The translations under genes were made by a program, and so were the position numbers. 64,000 bases of DNA, from positions 154,687 to 218,686 of the forward strand of contig CAYRNY010000006.1 of assembly GCA_964425755.1 (NCBI GenBank), given 5' to 3'. Positions 7,957 to 17,041 of the stretch are shown here, piece by piece (positions within the stretch are counted from its first letter, which is position 1; each line of letters starts with the position of its first letter). This stretch comes from CAYRNY01 sp964425755 (GTDB taxonomy: Bacteria; Chloroflexota; Anaerolineae; Aggregatilineales; Aggregatilineaceae). The notes beneath the pieces were generated by a model. That model had not been told where the DNA came from and searched no databases. It saw nothing but the letters and a program-made list of their open reading frames with translations.

Positions 7957-8346
7957 ATGAGTTCACTTCCCACGCGCTGCCGGGGCGTACGCGGCGCGAT
8001 CACGGTCGAAGCAAACACCCGCGAGGCGATCCTGGACGCTGCGCGCGAGCTGCTGACCACGATCGTCGCTGCCAATGATATCGCCATCGACGACATCGGC
8101 AGCGTGATCTTCACGACCACACCGGACCTGAACGCTGAATACCCCGCGCTGGCCGCGCGCCAGCTCGGATGGGCCGATATTGCCATGCTGTGCAGCCACG
8201 AACTGGACGTGCCGGGCAGCCTGCGCATGGTCCTGCGCGTGCTGGTGATGTGGAACACCACGCGTCAACCGCACGAAATCCAACACGTTTACATGCGCGG
8301 GGCAGCCCAACTGCGCCCTGACCGTACCTACACCGTACCCGCGTAA
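7957..8346 (+). CDS. aroH: Chorismate mutase, AroH type
   Basis: 129 residues, matching the small trimeric AroH-class chorismate mutases (about 120 residues). Converts chorismate to prephenate for phenylalanine and tyrosine. Seen: RGVRGAITVEANTREAI (the N-terminal Arg of the active site), DLNAEYPALAAR (FTxTPDLxAxFPA-type block), and HEIQHVYMRGAAQLRPD, where the C-terminal Arg, Tyr and xLRPD match the family. First structural gene after the attenuator; DAHP synthase follows 42 bp later. That the mutase leads an operon for its own substrate suggests coordinated supply of Phe and Tyr. Confidence 0.92.
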   Translation: MSSLPTRCRGVRGAITVEANTREAILDAARELLTTIVAANDIAIDDIGSVIFTTTPDLNAEYPALAARQLGWADIAMLCSHELDVPGSLRMVLRVLVMWNTTRQPHEIQHVYMRGAAQLRPDRTYTVPA

Positions 8347-8388
8347 TGCGGCAGTCACACACAGGTCAGCCGACCGGGAGAACCTAGC

Positions 8389-9435
8389 ATGATCGTCGTA
8401 ATGTCACTCAACGCCAGCACATCCGATATCTCGCAGGTCATCGCTCGCATCCGTGCGATGGGCTACGAAGTCCACGTTTCCGAAGGCAAGGAGCGCACGA
8501 TCATCGGCGTGATCGGGCGGGGCCGCCCGCTGGACCGCGATCAACTCGCGCTGCTGCCCGGCGTCCAAAAGGTGATGCCCGTCACGCACCCCTACAAGAT
8601 CGCCAGCCGCGAATACCATCCTGACGATACGCTCGTGCCGTTGAACGGCATCCAGGTCGGCAGCGAAGACCTGGCGATCATCGCGGGGCCGTGCTCGGTA
8701 GAAGGGCGCGAGCACACGCTGGAGATCGCACATGCCGTGCGTGAAGCCGGCGCGACGGCGCTACGCGGCGGGGCCTTCAAACCGCGCACCTCGCCGTACA
8801 GCTTCCAGGGCCTCGGCGAGGAAGGGCTGCGTTACCTCGCCGAAGCGCGCGAAGCCACCGGCCTGCCGATCGTGACCGAGGTGATGGACCCGCAGCTCGT
8901 CCCGCTGGTCTGCGAATACGCCGACGTGCTGCAGATCGGTGCGCGCAATATGCAAAATTACGCGCTGCTGCACGCCGTTGGCGAGAGCCAGCACCCGGTA
9001 CTGCTCAAGCGCGGCATGAGCAGCACGATCGAAGAGTTATTGATGGCAGCGGAATATATCTTGAGCCACGGCAACATGCGCGTCATGCTGTGCGAGCGCG
9101 GCATCCGCACGTTCGAAACGTACACCCGCAACACCTTCGACATCAACGCGATCCCGGTGCTGAAACACGCGTCTCACCTGCCGGTCATCGCCGACCCCAG
9201 CCACGCTGTCGGCAAATGGGAATATGTCGAGAGCATCGCGATGGCGGCGATCGCTGCCGGGGCTGACGGGCTGATCGTGGAAGTGCACCAGGAGCCGGAA
9301 CAGGCGATGTCCGACGGGCGGCAGTCGCTCAAACCGGAACGTTTCGCCGCGCTGGTCGGCAAACTCAAACAACTCGCGCCGGTGGTCAACCGCCGGCTGG
9401 TGACGCAGGGCGCGACCGAACTGCCGGTTACCTGA
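8389..9435 (+). CDS. aroF: 3-deoxy-7-phosphoheptulonate (DAHP) synthase, type I-beta with N-terminal regulatory domain
   Basis: 348 residues. Catalyses the entry step of the shikimate pathway from phosphoenolpyruvate and erythrose 4-phosphate. Residues 1-70 are the ferredoxin-like regulatory domain found in Thermotoga- and Bacillus-type enzymes; in that family it binds tyrosine or phenylalanine for feedback inhibition. The TIM-barrel follows: IAGPCSVEG (metal and PEP site), GGAFKPRTSPYSFQG, LLKRGMSS, LCERGIRTFE and IADPSHAVGKWEYV. Good ribosome-binding site (GGGAGAA). The gene ends 2 bp before aroA. Regulated at two levels: operon attenuation and probable allosteric inhibition. Confidence 0.94.
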   Translation: MIVVMSLNASTSDISQVIARIRAMGYEVHVSEGKERTIIGVIGRGRPLDRDQLALLPGVQKVMPVTHPYKIASREYHPDDTLVPLNGIQVGSEDLAIIAGPCSVEGREHTLEIAHAVREAGATALRGGAFKPRTSPYSFQGLGEEGLRYLAEAREATGLPIVTEVMDPQLVPLVCEYADVLQIGARNMQNYALLHAVGESQHPVLLKRGMSSTIEELLMAAEYILSHGNMRVMLCERGIRTFETYTRNTFDINAIPVLKHASHLPVIADPSHAVGKWEYVESIAMAAIAAGADGLIVEVHQEPEQAMSDGRQSLKPERFAALVGKLKQLAPVVNRRLVTQGATELPVT

Positions 9436-9437
9436 CC

Positions 9438-10763
9438 ATGACCGACCAGGGCCACCACACGCTGCGCGTACGCGGCAGCACCATCTCCGGCGACGGGCGC
9501 GACATCAGCGTGCCGGGCGACAAGTCACTCACCCACCGCGCGTTGATCCTGGGCACGCTGGCGGATGGCACAAGCCACGTTCGCGGCTGGCTCGCCGCAG
9601 GCGACACGCGCGCGACTCTGGCTTGTGTGCAAGCGTTAGGCGTCGCCATCGAACACGAAACCGACACACTACACCTGCACGGTCGCGGGTTGTACGGCCT
9701 GGGCACCCCCACCACAGCGCTGAACTGTGCCAACGCCGGTACGGCGATGCGTTTGTTGGCGGGCGCGCTGGCGGGCCAGCCGTTCGAGAGTGTGCTCGAT
9801 GGCAGCGCCCAACTCCGCCGCCGCCCGATGACGCGCATCACCGCACCGCTGCGCCAGATGGGCGCGAACATCACCGCCGTGGACGGGCACGCGCCACTAC
9901 ACATCACGCCTGCCACCCTGCACGGCATCACCTACGAAATGCCGGTCGCCAGCGCACAGGTCAAAAGCTGCATCCTGCTGGCAGGGCTGCACGCTGACAC
10001 GCCCACCACCGTGATCGAACCCGGCCCCGCACGCGACCACACCGAACGTCTGCTGCGCGCAATGGGTGCGGATGTGCGGATCGAAGGGCCACGCATCACG
10101 CTGACACCGGGGCGAGCACTGCGCCCGCTGGACCTGACGATCCCCGGCGACCTGTCCTCGGCAGCATTCGTGATCGCGGCGGCGCTGCTGGCAGGTGCCG
10201 GAGCGATCACACTCGCGGGGGTCGGGGTCAACCCGACGCGCACCGGGATTCTCGACATCTTCGCGGCGATGGGCGCGGACATCAGCCCGCACAATCCCCG
10301 CGAGGAAGACGGCGAGCCGGTCGCTGATCTGCGCGTCACGCGGTCCGGGCTGCACGGTATTACGATCGATGGCACTCGCGTGGTGCGCGCGATCGACGAA
10401 TTCCCGGTCTTGATGGTCGCCGCGACGCAGGCCGAAGGCGAAACACTCGTGCGCGACGCCGCCGAATTACGCGTCAAGGAAACCGACCGCATCGCAATCA
10501 TGGCGGCGGAACTGCGAAAACTCGGCGCGGCGATCACCGAGCTACCGGACGGCTTCCGCATCACCGGGCCGCAGACGCTACGCGGTGCAACCGTGCAGGG
10601 TCACGATGACCACCGCGTCGCGATGGCACTGGCCGTCGCGGGACTGGTCGCCGACGGCGAGACGGTGATCGAGGATGCCACCTGCGTGCACGACTCGTTC
10701 CCCGGTTTTGTCGAAACCATGCAGGCGCTCAATGCGGATATCGCGTGGAGCAACCATGACTGA
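9438..10763 (+). CDS. aroA: 3-phosphoshikimate 1-carboxyvinyltransferase (EPSP synthase)
   Basis: 441 residues, normal length. Transfers the enolpyruvyl group of PEP to shikimate 3-phosphate, step six of the pathway. Conserved blocks seen: PGDKSLTHRALILG (Lys, Ser and Arg of the substrate site), NCANAGTAMRLLAGAL, DGSAQLRRRPM, ASAQVKSCILLAGL, the IPGDLSSAAFVIAAALL loop, IDEFPVLMVAATQAEGET, AAELRVKETDRI and HDDHRVAMALAVAGL. The sequence alone does not settle the glyphosate class. It starts 2 bp after aroF and its stop overlaps the aroE start by 8 bp, so translation is coupled. Confidence 0.95.
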   Translation: MTDQGHHTLRVRGSTISGDGRDISVPGDKSLTHRALILGTLADGTSHVRGWLAAGDTRATLACVQALGVAIEHETDTLHLHGRGLYGLGTPTTALNCANAGTAMRLLAGALAGQPFESVLDGSAQLRRRPMTRITAPLRQMGANITAVDGHAPLHITPATLHGITYEMPVASAQVKSCILLAGLHADTPTTVIEPGPARDHTERLLRAMGADVRIEGPRITLTPGRALRPLDLTIPGDLSSAAFVIAAALLAGAGAITLAGVGVNPTRTGILDIFAAMGADISPHNPREEDGEPVADLRVTRSGLHGITIDGTRVVRAIDEFPVLMVAATQAEGETLVRDAAELRVKETDRIAIMAAELRKLGAAITELPDGFRITGPQTLRGATVQGHDDHRVAMALAVAGLVADGETVIEDATCVHDSFPGFVETMQALNADIAWSNHD

Positions 10764-11565
10764 GCGCGTCGGTCTGCTCGGCCACCCCGTAGCACACAGC
10801 ATCTCTCCCGTGATGCACAACGCGGCATTTGCCGCGCTGGGGCTGGATTGGCGATACGATCTGTTGCCCGTCCCGCCGGACAAGTTCACCGACGCGGTCA
10901 CACGGTTGTTGGAGGCGGGATATCGCGGCTTTAACGTCACGATCCCGCACAAACAGGCCGCCTTTAACCTGCCGCAGATCACGACCGTCACCCCGGCGGC
11001 GCGGGCCATCGGTGCAGTGAACACGCTGATTGCCAACCCTGACGGCACGCTGATCGCCGACAACACCGACTGGCACGGATTCGCACGCGTGACGGCAACG
11101 ACCGGCATCGTGCTGGAACAGACGCCGTGCCTCGTGCTGGGAACCGGCGGGAGCGCCAGGGCCGTGATTTACGCATTGAAGCAGGGAGGGGCCAGGTCGA
11201 TCACCCAGGTAAGTCGCGATCCCGGCGGGCGTCCGGGCGTGATCGGCTACGCCGAACTTGCAAATCTGGCCCACGACGGGTATTACATCATCAACTGTAC
11301 ACCGGTCGGCATGCACCCTCACGTCGATGAATCGCCCTGGCCGGACGCGATCCCGATCCCGCCGCTGTCCATCGTCCACGATCTGGTGTATAACCCCAAC
11401 CCGACGCGTTTTGTGCGTGATGCGCGCGCCAAGCGGATTGAGGCGCTCAACGGCCTGGACATGCTGATCCAGCAAGGCGCGCTGGCTTTCGAACGGTGGA
11501 CCGGGCAGGAAGCGCCGCTGGACGTCATGGCGGGCGCAGCAAGAACGGCGCTGCACCACAACTAG
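10756..11565 (+). CDS. aroE: Shikimate dehydrogenase
   Basis: 269 residues from the ATG that overlaps the aroA stop (ATGACTGA); an upstream in-frame ATG would extend deep into aroA and lacks homology. NADPH-dependent reduction of 3-dehydroshikimate. Motifs: GHPVAHSISPVMHNAAF (shikimate-binding SxS), the catalytic Lys in NVTIPHKQAAF, DNTDWHGFARV, the dinucleotide-binding LGTGGSARAVIYAL, NCTPVGMHP, DLVYNPNPTRF and the final LNGLDMLIQQGALAFERWTG. It sits in the middle of the aro operon. Confidence 0.95.
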   Translation: MTERVGLLGHPVAHSISPVMHNAAFAALGLDWRYDLLPVPPDKFTDAVTRLLEAGYRGFNVTIPHKQAAFNLPQITTVTPAARAIGAVNTLIANPDGTLIADNTDWHGFARVTATTGIVLEQTPCLVLGTGGSARAVIYALKQGGARSITQVSRDPGGRPGVIGYAELANLAHDGYYIINCTPVGMHPHVDESPWPDAIPIPPLSIVHDLVYNPNPTRFVRDARAKRIEALNGLDMLIQQGALAFERWTGQEAPLDVMAGAARTALHHN

Positions 11566-11577
11566 GAGACACTAACC

Positions 11578-12765
11578 ATGCTGCGATTCTTAACTGCTGG
11601 TGAAAGTCACGGCCCGATGCTGACGGGCATTCTCGAAGGCATGCCCGCCGGACTACCGCTTGCACCGGACGACCTGAATCACGACCTGGCACGCCGCCAG
11701 AAGGGTTACGGCAGCGGTGGCCGGATGCAGATCGAGCGCGACCGCGCGCGCATCACGGGCGGCGTGATGAACGGCCAGACCACCGGCGCGCCGATCAGCA
11801 TACTGATCACAAACCGCGACTGGCACAACTGGGCCGAAAAAGACATCGCGCCGATGACCACGCCGCGCCCCGGCCACGCCGACCTGACCGGCGCGATCGC
11901 CTACGGCTACCGCGATCTGCGCCTGGCGCTGGAACGGGCCAGCGCGCGCGAAACGGCGATGCGCGTCGCGGTGGGCGCGATCAGCAAGCGGCTGTTGGAC
12001 GAATTCGGGATCATGGTGGGCGGCTACGTGACCGAGATCGCGGGCGAAATGGCCCGTTTCACCGACGATCCACCGGATTACGCCGCACGCTTTGCCGCCG
12101 CCGAAGCGTCATCGGTGCGCTGCCCGGACCCGGACGCTTCGGCACGCATTGAGGCCGCGATCCGGCAGGCGAAGATCGACAAGGACACGCTCGGCGGCGT
12201 GATCGAAGTTGTGGCGCTCGGTGTACCGCCAGGACTCGGCTCGCACGTGCATTACGACCGGCGGCTTACTGGCCGCCTGGCCGCAGCGGTGTGCAGCGTG
12301 CAAAGTATCAAAGGCGTGGCGATCGGGTCGGCGTTCGAAAACACACGCAAACGCGGCACTCAGGTGCACGACGAGATTACGCGCGACGCCGACGGGACGC
12401 TGCGCCGCCGCACAAACCGCGCCGGCGGGCTGGAGGGTGGCATCACAACCGGCGAACCGCTGGTTGTGCGCGCCGCGATGAAGCCGATCAGCACCACGCT
12501 GACCCCGCTCGGCACGGTCGACCTGGCTACCGGCGACGCGAGCCACACGCGCTACGAGCGCAGCGATTTCTGCGCCACGCCGCGCGCAGTCGTCGTGATC
12601 GAGGCCATGGTGGCGCTGGTGCTGGCCGACGCGTTGTTGCGCAAGTTGGGCGGCGACAGCCTGGACGAGATGCGCCCGCGCTTCGCCGTGCTGCGGCGCG
12701 GGCATATCGACGATCTGCCGATGGATAACACACCCTGGCGCTTCGGCTTTCAGGAATGGGAATGA
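11578..12765 (+). CDS. aroC: Chorismate synthase
   Basis: 395 residues. FMN-dependent elimination of phosphate from EPSP to give chorismate. Typical family blocks: GESHGPMLTGILEGMPAGL at the N-terminus, RRQKGYGSGGRMQIE, TRPGHAD-like TPRPGHADLTGAIAYG, RASARETAMRVAVGAI (signature 2), VHYDRRLTGRLAAAVCSVQSIKGV, GGLEGGITTGEPLVVRAAMKPIST and ERSDFCATPRAVVVIEAMVA. AGGAGA ribosome-binding site. The stop overlaps the aroK start. The FMN reductase source is not evident here. Confidence 0.95.
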   Translation: MLRFLTAGESHGPMLTGILEGMPAGLPLAPDDLNHDLARRQKGYGSGGRMQIERDRARITGGVMNGQTTGAPISILITNRDWHNWAEKDIAPMTTPRPGHADLTGAIAYGYRDLRLALERASARETAMRVAVGAISKRLLDEFGIMVGGYVTEIAGEMARFTDDPPDYAARFAAAEASSVRCPDPDASARIEAAIRQAKIDKDTLGGVIEVVALGVPPGLGSHVHYDRRLTGRLAAAVCSVQSIKGVAIGSAFENTRKRGTQVHDEITRDADGTLRRRTNRAGGLEGGITTGEPLVVRAAMKPISTTLTPLGTVDLATGDASHTRYERSDFCATPRAVVVIEAMVALVLADALLRKLGGDSLDEMRPRFAVLRRGHIDDLPMDNTPWRFGFQEWE

Positions 12766-13280
12766 CCGCCATGCAGCACTGTAACATCGCGCTGGCCGGG
12801 TTCATGGGCACCGGAAAAAGCACCGTCGGGCAACTCGTCGCGGAACGGTTGGGCTGGCGTTTCATCGACAGCGACGCGCTGATCGAGGCCCGCGCTGGAC
12901 GCAGCATCGCGGACATCTTCGCCCAACACGGCGAAGCGTGGTTTCGACAGCTCGAAGCGCAAACCTGCGCCGAAGCCGTTGCAGGCTGCCACCGCGTGAT
13001 CGCGCTCGGCGGGGGAGCGCTGTTGGACGACTCAACGCGCGCCCTGATCGAAGCGCGCAGCATGGTGATCTGCCTGGATGCCAACATGGACACGCTGATC
13101 GCGCGCGTAGGCGATGATCCGGCACGCCCCTTATTTAGCGCCGACCGCGATCGCCTCACTGCGCTCTTCGACGCGCGATCAGCCCACTACTCCAGCCTGC
13201 CGCATCATATCGATACATCCCACGCCACGCCGGAAGCTGTCGCGCAGGAGGTGCTCAAGCTATGGCAACAACACCGCTAA
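12762..13280 (+). CDS. aroK: Shikimate kinase
   Basis: About 172 residues from the ATG overlapping the aroC stop (ATGA); an ATG six bases earlier is equally in frame. Phosphorylates shikimate at the 3-hydroxyl with ATP. Walker A is GFMGTGKST; shikimate-binding residues are all present: Asp in FIDSDALIE, Arg in GEAWFRQLE, and GGG in VIALGGGALLD. The lid and adenine-binding Arg are in DDPARPLF and RSAHYSSL. Preceded by AGGA; its 3' end overlaps aroB by 19 bp. Compare the degenerate paralogue at 37728-38267. Confidence 0.93.
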   Translation: MTAMQHCNIALAGFMGTGKSTVGQLVAERLGWRFIDSDALIEARAGRSIADIFAQHGEAWFRQLEAQTCAEAVAGCHRVIALGGGALLDDSTRALIEARSMVICLDANMDTLIARVGDDPARPLFSADRDRLTALFDARSAHYSSLPHHIDTSHATPEAVAQEVLKLWQQHR

Positions 13281-14332
13281 CCCCAACGCTCACCGTGCAG
13301 GGCGCAGCCGGGGCGTACCCTGTGTTCATCAAACCGGGTGTACTTGAGGACGAGTTGCCGCGCTTTGCCCAGACGCTGGATGTGTCGCGCATCGCGGTGA
13401 TCACCAACACCACGCTCGCGCCGCTGTACGGCGAAGCTCTGGCCGCGCGTTTGCCGGGCGCGTTTCTGAGCGTTGTTGACGACGGCGAGCAACACAAAAC
13501 GCTCGCCACAGCACAAACGCTCTACGCCGACCTGCTGGCGCACGGAATGGATCGCGGATCGCTGGTTGTGGCGCTGGGCGGCGGCGTGATCGGCGATCTG
13601 GCGGGGTTCGTCGCGGCTACGTTCATGCGCGGGATCGCGCTTGCGCAGGCCCCGACAAGCCTGCTCGCAATGGTCGATGCCAGCATCGGAGGAAAAACCG
13701 GCGTGGACCTGCCGCAAGGGAAAAATCTCGTCGGCGCGTTCAAAGACCCGCTGGGGGTGTTCGCGGACACGGACACGCTGGCGACTCTGCCGCCGATCGA
13801 GTTTCGCTGCGGGCTGGCGGAGGTCATCAAAGCGGGGTTGGTCGGGGACCCGCCACTGGTCGAGCACATCCACGCACGCGGCTCGCAGCCGGTGGCAGAG
13901 ATCGTCACGCACGCCGTGCGCGTCAAACAGCAGATCGTGGAACAGGATCGCCTGGAAGGCGGCATTCGCGCGTACCTCAACCTGGGGCACACGTTCGCCC
14001 ATGCGCTGGAACAGGTCAGCAGTTACGCCTGGAAACACGGCGAAGCGGTCGCGGTGGGGCTTGTCGCGGCGGCGCGTCTCTCCGCGCAACGCGGCCTGTG
14101 TGCAGCCGACCTCCCCGCCGCAGTCGAGCAGGTGCTGGCACGCGTCGGGCTCCCGGTACGGTACCGGGAATTTGATCCGCGCGCGCTGTGGGATGCCATG
14201 CGTTATGATAAGAAGTGGCGTGGCGGGACGCCCCGATTTGTGTTGCTGCGCGCCCCCGGTGAGCCGGTGATCGATACGAATGTCTCCGGCGACGAGGTGA
14301 TTGACGTGCTCGCTGCTCTGCGCGAAGGATAG
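13262..14332 (+). CDS. aroB: 3-dehydroquinate synthase
   Basis: 356 residues. NAD- and metal-dependent cyclisation of DAHP to 3-dehydroquinate. Motifs: DDGEQHKTLATAQTLY (NAD binding), ALGGGVIGDLAGFVAATFMRGI, QAPTSLLAMVDASIGGKTGVDLPQGKNLVGAF, ELRCGLAEVIK-like EFRCGLAEVIKAGL (metal Glu), LNLGHTFAHALE (metal His) and WKHGEAVAVGLVAAARLS (metal His). Start inside the aroK 3' end behind a GGAGGT site, giving tight coupling. Confidence 0.95.
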   Translation: MATTPLTPTLTVQGAAGAYPVFIKPGVLEDELPRFAQTLDVSRIAVITNTTLAPLYGEALAARLPGAFLSVVDDGEQHKTLATAQTLYADLLAHGMDRGSLVVALGGGVIGDLAGFVAATFMRGIALAQAPTSLLAMVDASIGGKTGVDLPQGKNLVGAFKDPLGVFADTDTLATLPPIEFRCGLAEVIKAGLVGDPPLVEHIHARGSQPVAEIVTHAVRVKQQIVEQDRLEGGIRAYLNLGHTFAHALEQVSSYAWKHGEAVAVGLVAAARLSAQRGLCAADLPAAVEQVLARVGLPVRYREFDPRALWDAMRYDKKWRGGTPRFVLLRAPGEPVIDTNVSGDEVIDVLAALREG

Positions 14333-14336
14333 CCAC

Positions 14337-14771
14337 ATGCGAATACTCTTGCTGCACGGCCCCAACCTGAACCTGCTCGGCACGCGCGAGCCGGACATCT
14401 ACGGCGCGCTGACTCTGGACGCGATCGACACCCGGCTGCGCGACGAGGCAGCCCGGCATGGCGCGGAACTGCGCATCGTGCAGAGCAATCACGAGGGTGC
14501 ACTGATCGACGCACTGCACGAGGCACGCGGATGGGCACACGGCGTGATCATCAATCCTGGCGGCTACACTCACACCAGCATCGCGCTGCGGGACGCGATC
14601 AGCGCGGTCGGCATCCCCACGATCGAGGTGCATCTTTCCAACATCCATGCCCGCGAGGCGTTCCGCCACACGTCCTTGATCGCGCCCGTGTGCTGGGGGC
14701 AGATCAGCGGGTTGGGCTGGCAGGGCTACCGACTGGCGCTGCTCGCACTGCTGGACCGTGATTCTGGCTGA
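14337..14771 (+). CDS. aroQ: 3-dehydroquinate dehydratase, type II
   Basis: 144 residues, the standard type II dodecameric enzyme. Reversible trans-dehydration of 3-dehydroquinate. Seen: LLLHGPNLNLLGTREPDIYG with the catalytic Tyr, the lid Arg, QSNHEGALIDALHEAR, INPGGYTHTSIALRDAI, and VHLSNIHAREAFRHTSLIAP with the catalytic His. Begins 4 bp after aroB and completes the pathway; an upstream ATG in frame would overlap aroB by 32 bp and has no homology. Last gene of the aro operon. Confidence 0.95.
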   Translation: MRILLLHGPNLNLLGTREPDIYGALTLDAIDTRLRDEAARHGAELRIVQSNHEGALIDALHEARGWAHGVIINPGGYTHTSIALRDAISAVGIPTIEVHLSNIHAREAFRHTSLIAPVCWGQISGLGWQGYRLALLALLDRDSG

Positions 14772-14804
14772 CGCAGACGAAAAGCTAAACCCCGTGACCA
14801 ACGG

Positions 14805-14810
14805 TATAAT
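14805..14810 (+). promoter_or_regulatory. Possible -10 box before the cupin gene
   Basis: Perfect TATAAT at 14805-14810, 56 bp before the cupin start; no good -35 is visible. It suggests the cupin gene can be expressed apart from the aro operon. Confidence 0.4.
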
Positions 14811-14865
14811 GGGGTCGAATGCGTTACCGTTGTGCTTTGCGATTCCGCACGAAAGGAAAAAGTCC

Positions 14866-15294
14866 ATGCCATTTAACGACGAAACCTTACTGGAAATCCG
14901 CGAATATGACGGATATGGCTACCAACCGCTGGTCGATTATGCAAGCTGGCGCGTGGCGATGCTGCGCTACGACCCGGAGCTGGAAGCCCACGCGATTGAC
15001 ATGATGCAGAAACACAACGAAACCGACGAAGTTTTCGTGCTGCTGGCGGGGCGCTGCATTTTGTTCATCGGCACGGGGGAAGACGAGGTCGATACGATCT
15101 ACGCGCGCGACATGCAGCCCCTGAAACTGTACAACGTCAAGCGCGGGGTGTGGCACTCGCACACCCTCAGCCGCGATGCGTCAGTCCTGGTGATCGAAAA
15201 TCGCGACACCACGCTTGACAACTCGCCACGCATCGAACTTACCAAGGAACAACGTAACACGCTTGTCGCGTTGGCCGAACAGGTGTGGCGCTGA
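14866..15294 (+). CDS. Cupin-fold protein of unknown substrate
   Basis: 142 residues, start chosen at the ATG preceded by GAAAGGAAAAA. The pattern KHNETDEVFVLLAGRCILFIG and LYNVKRGVWHSHTLSRDASVLVIENRDT fits a small single-domain cupin: a His and Glu in the first motif (H-x-E/T-D-E) and WHSHTLS in the second are candidate metal ligands. Similar proteins are annotated only as hypothetical or cupin. It follows the aro operon by 94 bp, with its own possible promoter, and converges on the SulP gene. No pathway can be assigned. Confidence 0.65.
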   Translation: MPFNDETLLEIREYDGYGYQPLVDYASWRVAMLRYDPELEAHAIDMMQKHNETDEVFVLLAGRCILFIGTGEDEVDTIYARDMQPLKLYNVKRGVWHSHTLSRDASVLVIENRDTTLDNSPRIELTKEQRNTLVALAEQVWR

Positions 15295-15303
15295 ACTTGA
15301 CGC

Positions 15304-15332
15304 GCCGCGATCCGGTGGCAGGGCGGCTTTTT
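15304..15332 (+). terminator. Probable terminator after the cupin gene
   Basis: GCCGC (15304-15308) pairs with GCGGC (15323-15327), with a small inner CC/GG pairing, followed by TTTTT. The loop is long, so strength is uncertain. Confidence 0.5.
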
Positions 15333-15369
15333 CGTGTTGAACGTGCCAGTTCCACGCGCATAAACGACC

Positions 15370-17028
15370 TCATGCTTCCGACGTGTTCTCGTGTGGCGAC
15401 ACCTGTTCAAGCGCGTGCTCCGTTGCGGAAAAAACAACGTCGTTTGCCAGGAAGATGTTCTCTTTGCCCAGGTACGCAAACAAACCTGCCCGTTCGAGTT
15501 GCTCCTTAACCGGGGAGCTGACCCCAGCCAGGATAAGCCTGCCGCCGTGCTCGCACAACTGGCGATGATATCGCTGGAGAAAGCGTATCGCGGTGCTGCC
15601 CACATACTGCACGTCACGCAGGCGCAGGATCACCGTCGTGTGTTCTGACTCTGCGGGGGAAGGCAACACCCCTTCCAGATATGGGACCGCCGCGAAATAC
15701 AGATCACCGGCGATCGTGAAGATGACCGTATCGTGATCGGGCAAGTGCGACCCAACCGGCACTTCGCGGAAGCGGTGATCGGGGACGGCAACAAGGCGTG
15801 CTACCTTGATCGCGCTCGACGATGTCTGTACGTAGAACACAATCGAGAGTACCACACCGATGTAGATGCTGTATTCCAGCGGCAGGAACAGCGTAGCACA
15901 AAACGTCACGACCATCGCCACACGCGCGGTCCAATGCACACGCCACACGAGCCGAACCTGGCTCAGGTCGATCAGTCCCGACGCGGCCACGATAAGATGC
16001 CCCGCAAGCCCCGCAAGGGGAATGTACTCCACGCCGCGCCCTACCGTGACCAGCATCCCGGCAATCAGTAGCCCCGCCATGAGATTCGCGCCCCGGGTTC
16101 GCGCCCCGGCATGGATGTTCACCGCCGTGCGCGATAGAGAGCCACCGGAAGGCATGCCCTGGAAAAAGCCGCTGGCGACATTTGCATACCCCTGGGCGCG
16201 CAAGTCGGCTGAAACATTCGCCGACGACCCGTCAGGCTGAGATACCATGTTGGAGATCGCGGCGCTTTGCACTGACGCCAACACGGCGATCGCCAGCGCC
16301 GCCGAAACCAGATCAGGGGCATGCGCAAGATTGGGAACCGTAAACGAAGGCAGACCTGACGGCACGCTCGAAGTATCACTTACAAGCAGCACGTCATTCC
16401 ATCCCAACACAGCAACCAGCACCGCTGTGAACACAAGCGCTACCAGCGTTGCAGCACCCCGAAACCGCGTGCGATGCAGTAAAGAGATGATCACGATCGC
16501 TATCACCCCGATCACCACCGTATGAAAATGCGTCGCAGGCACGTTCTCAGCCCAGTACAGCAGATCCAGCAACGGCATCTGCGCATCCTCGCTGCCCGAA
16601 TAACCCGTGAGATGCGGCAATTGCCCGATAATGATGAGAATACCCGCCCCGGTGATGAAGCCCGTCATGACCGCGTTGGACACATAGCGCACCAGATATC
16701 CAAACCGCAACAGCCCAAATGCAAGCTGAAACACGCCCACCAGCAGCGTCAGCACAAACAGCCGTTCGATCAACCCTTCTCCGCTGTAGGGCGCCAGACG
16801 GCTGCCCACCACCAACGCCAAAGCGTTTGTCGGGCCGACGGTCATGTATACTGAACTGGTCGTCAGGGCACCGACCACCGTCGAGACTACCGCTGTATAG
16901 AGCCCGTAAAGCGGGCTTATACCGGCAATGATCGCAAAACCCATCGCCTGTGGTGCGCCCGCAATGGCCCCGGAAAGACCGGCCAGCAAGTCTTGCACAA
17001 ATATCTGCGAATACTTCCGCACCCTCAT
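15370..17028 (-). CDS. SulP-family anion transporter with STAS domain
   Basis: About 552 residues from the ATG after the upstream stop (MRVRKYSQIFVQDLLAG); a longer frame would overlap the preceding gene. Multi-helix inner-membrane transporter of the SLC26/SulP family: LLAGLSGAIAGAPQAMGFAIIAGISPLYGLYTAV with SVYMTVGPTNALALVVGS are family signatures. The C-terminal about 120 residues (VIFTIAGDLYFAAVPYLEGVL to LERAGLFAYLG) form a STAS regulatory domain. Likely substrates are sulfate, bicarbonate or another anion; sequence alone does not decide. It is the second gene of a unit behind a sulfatase-maturase-like gene, 13 bp apart. A sulfite or sulfate export role for the sulfonate cluster far downstream is only a speculation. 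Confidence 0.85.
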   Translation of the reverse strand: MRVRKYSQIFVQDLLAGLSGAIAGAPQAMGFAIIAGISPLYGLYTAVVSTVVGALTTSSVYMTVGPTNALALVVGSRLAPYSGEGLIERLFVLTLLVGVFQLAFGLLRFGYLVRYVSNAVMTGFITGAGILIIIGQLPHLTGYSGSEDAQMPLLDLLYWAENVPATHFHTVVIGVIAIVIISLLHRTRFRGAATLVALVFTAVLVAVLGWNDVLLVSDTSSVPSGLPSFTVPNLAHAPDLVSAALAIAVLASVQSAAISNMVSQPDGSSANVSADLRAQGYANVASGFFQGMPSGGSLSRTAVNIHAGARTRGANLMAGLLIAGMLVTVGRGVEYIPLAGLAGHLIVAASGLIDLSQVRLVWRVHWTARVAMVVTFCATLFLPLEYSIYIGVVLSIVFYVQTSSSAIKVARLVAVPDHRFREVPVGSHLPDHDTVIFTIAGDLYFAAVPYLEGVLPSPAESEHTTVILRLRDVQYVGSTAIRFLQRYHRQLCEHGGRLILAGVSSPVKEQLERAGLFAYLGKENIFLANDVVFSATEHALEQVSPHENTSEA

Positions 17029-17041
17029 ACCTGGTTCACTC

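Noticed and set aside
13277..14398. Long minus-strand reading frame of 373 codons within aroB
   Set aside because: Opposite strand of a well-conserved gene; high GC keeps antisense frames open. Its translation has no recognisable domain.
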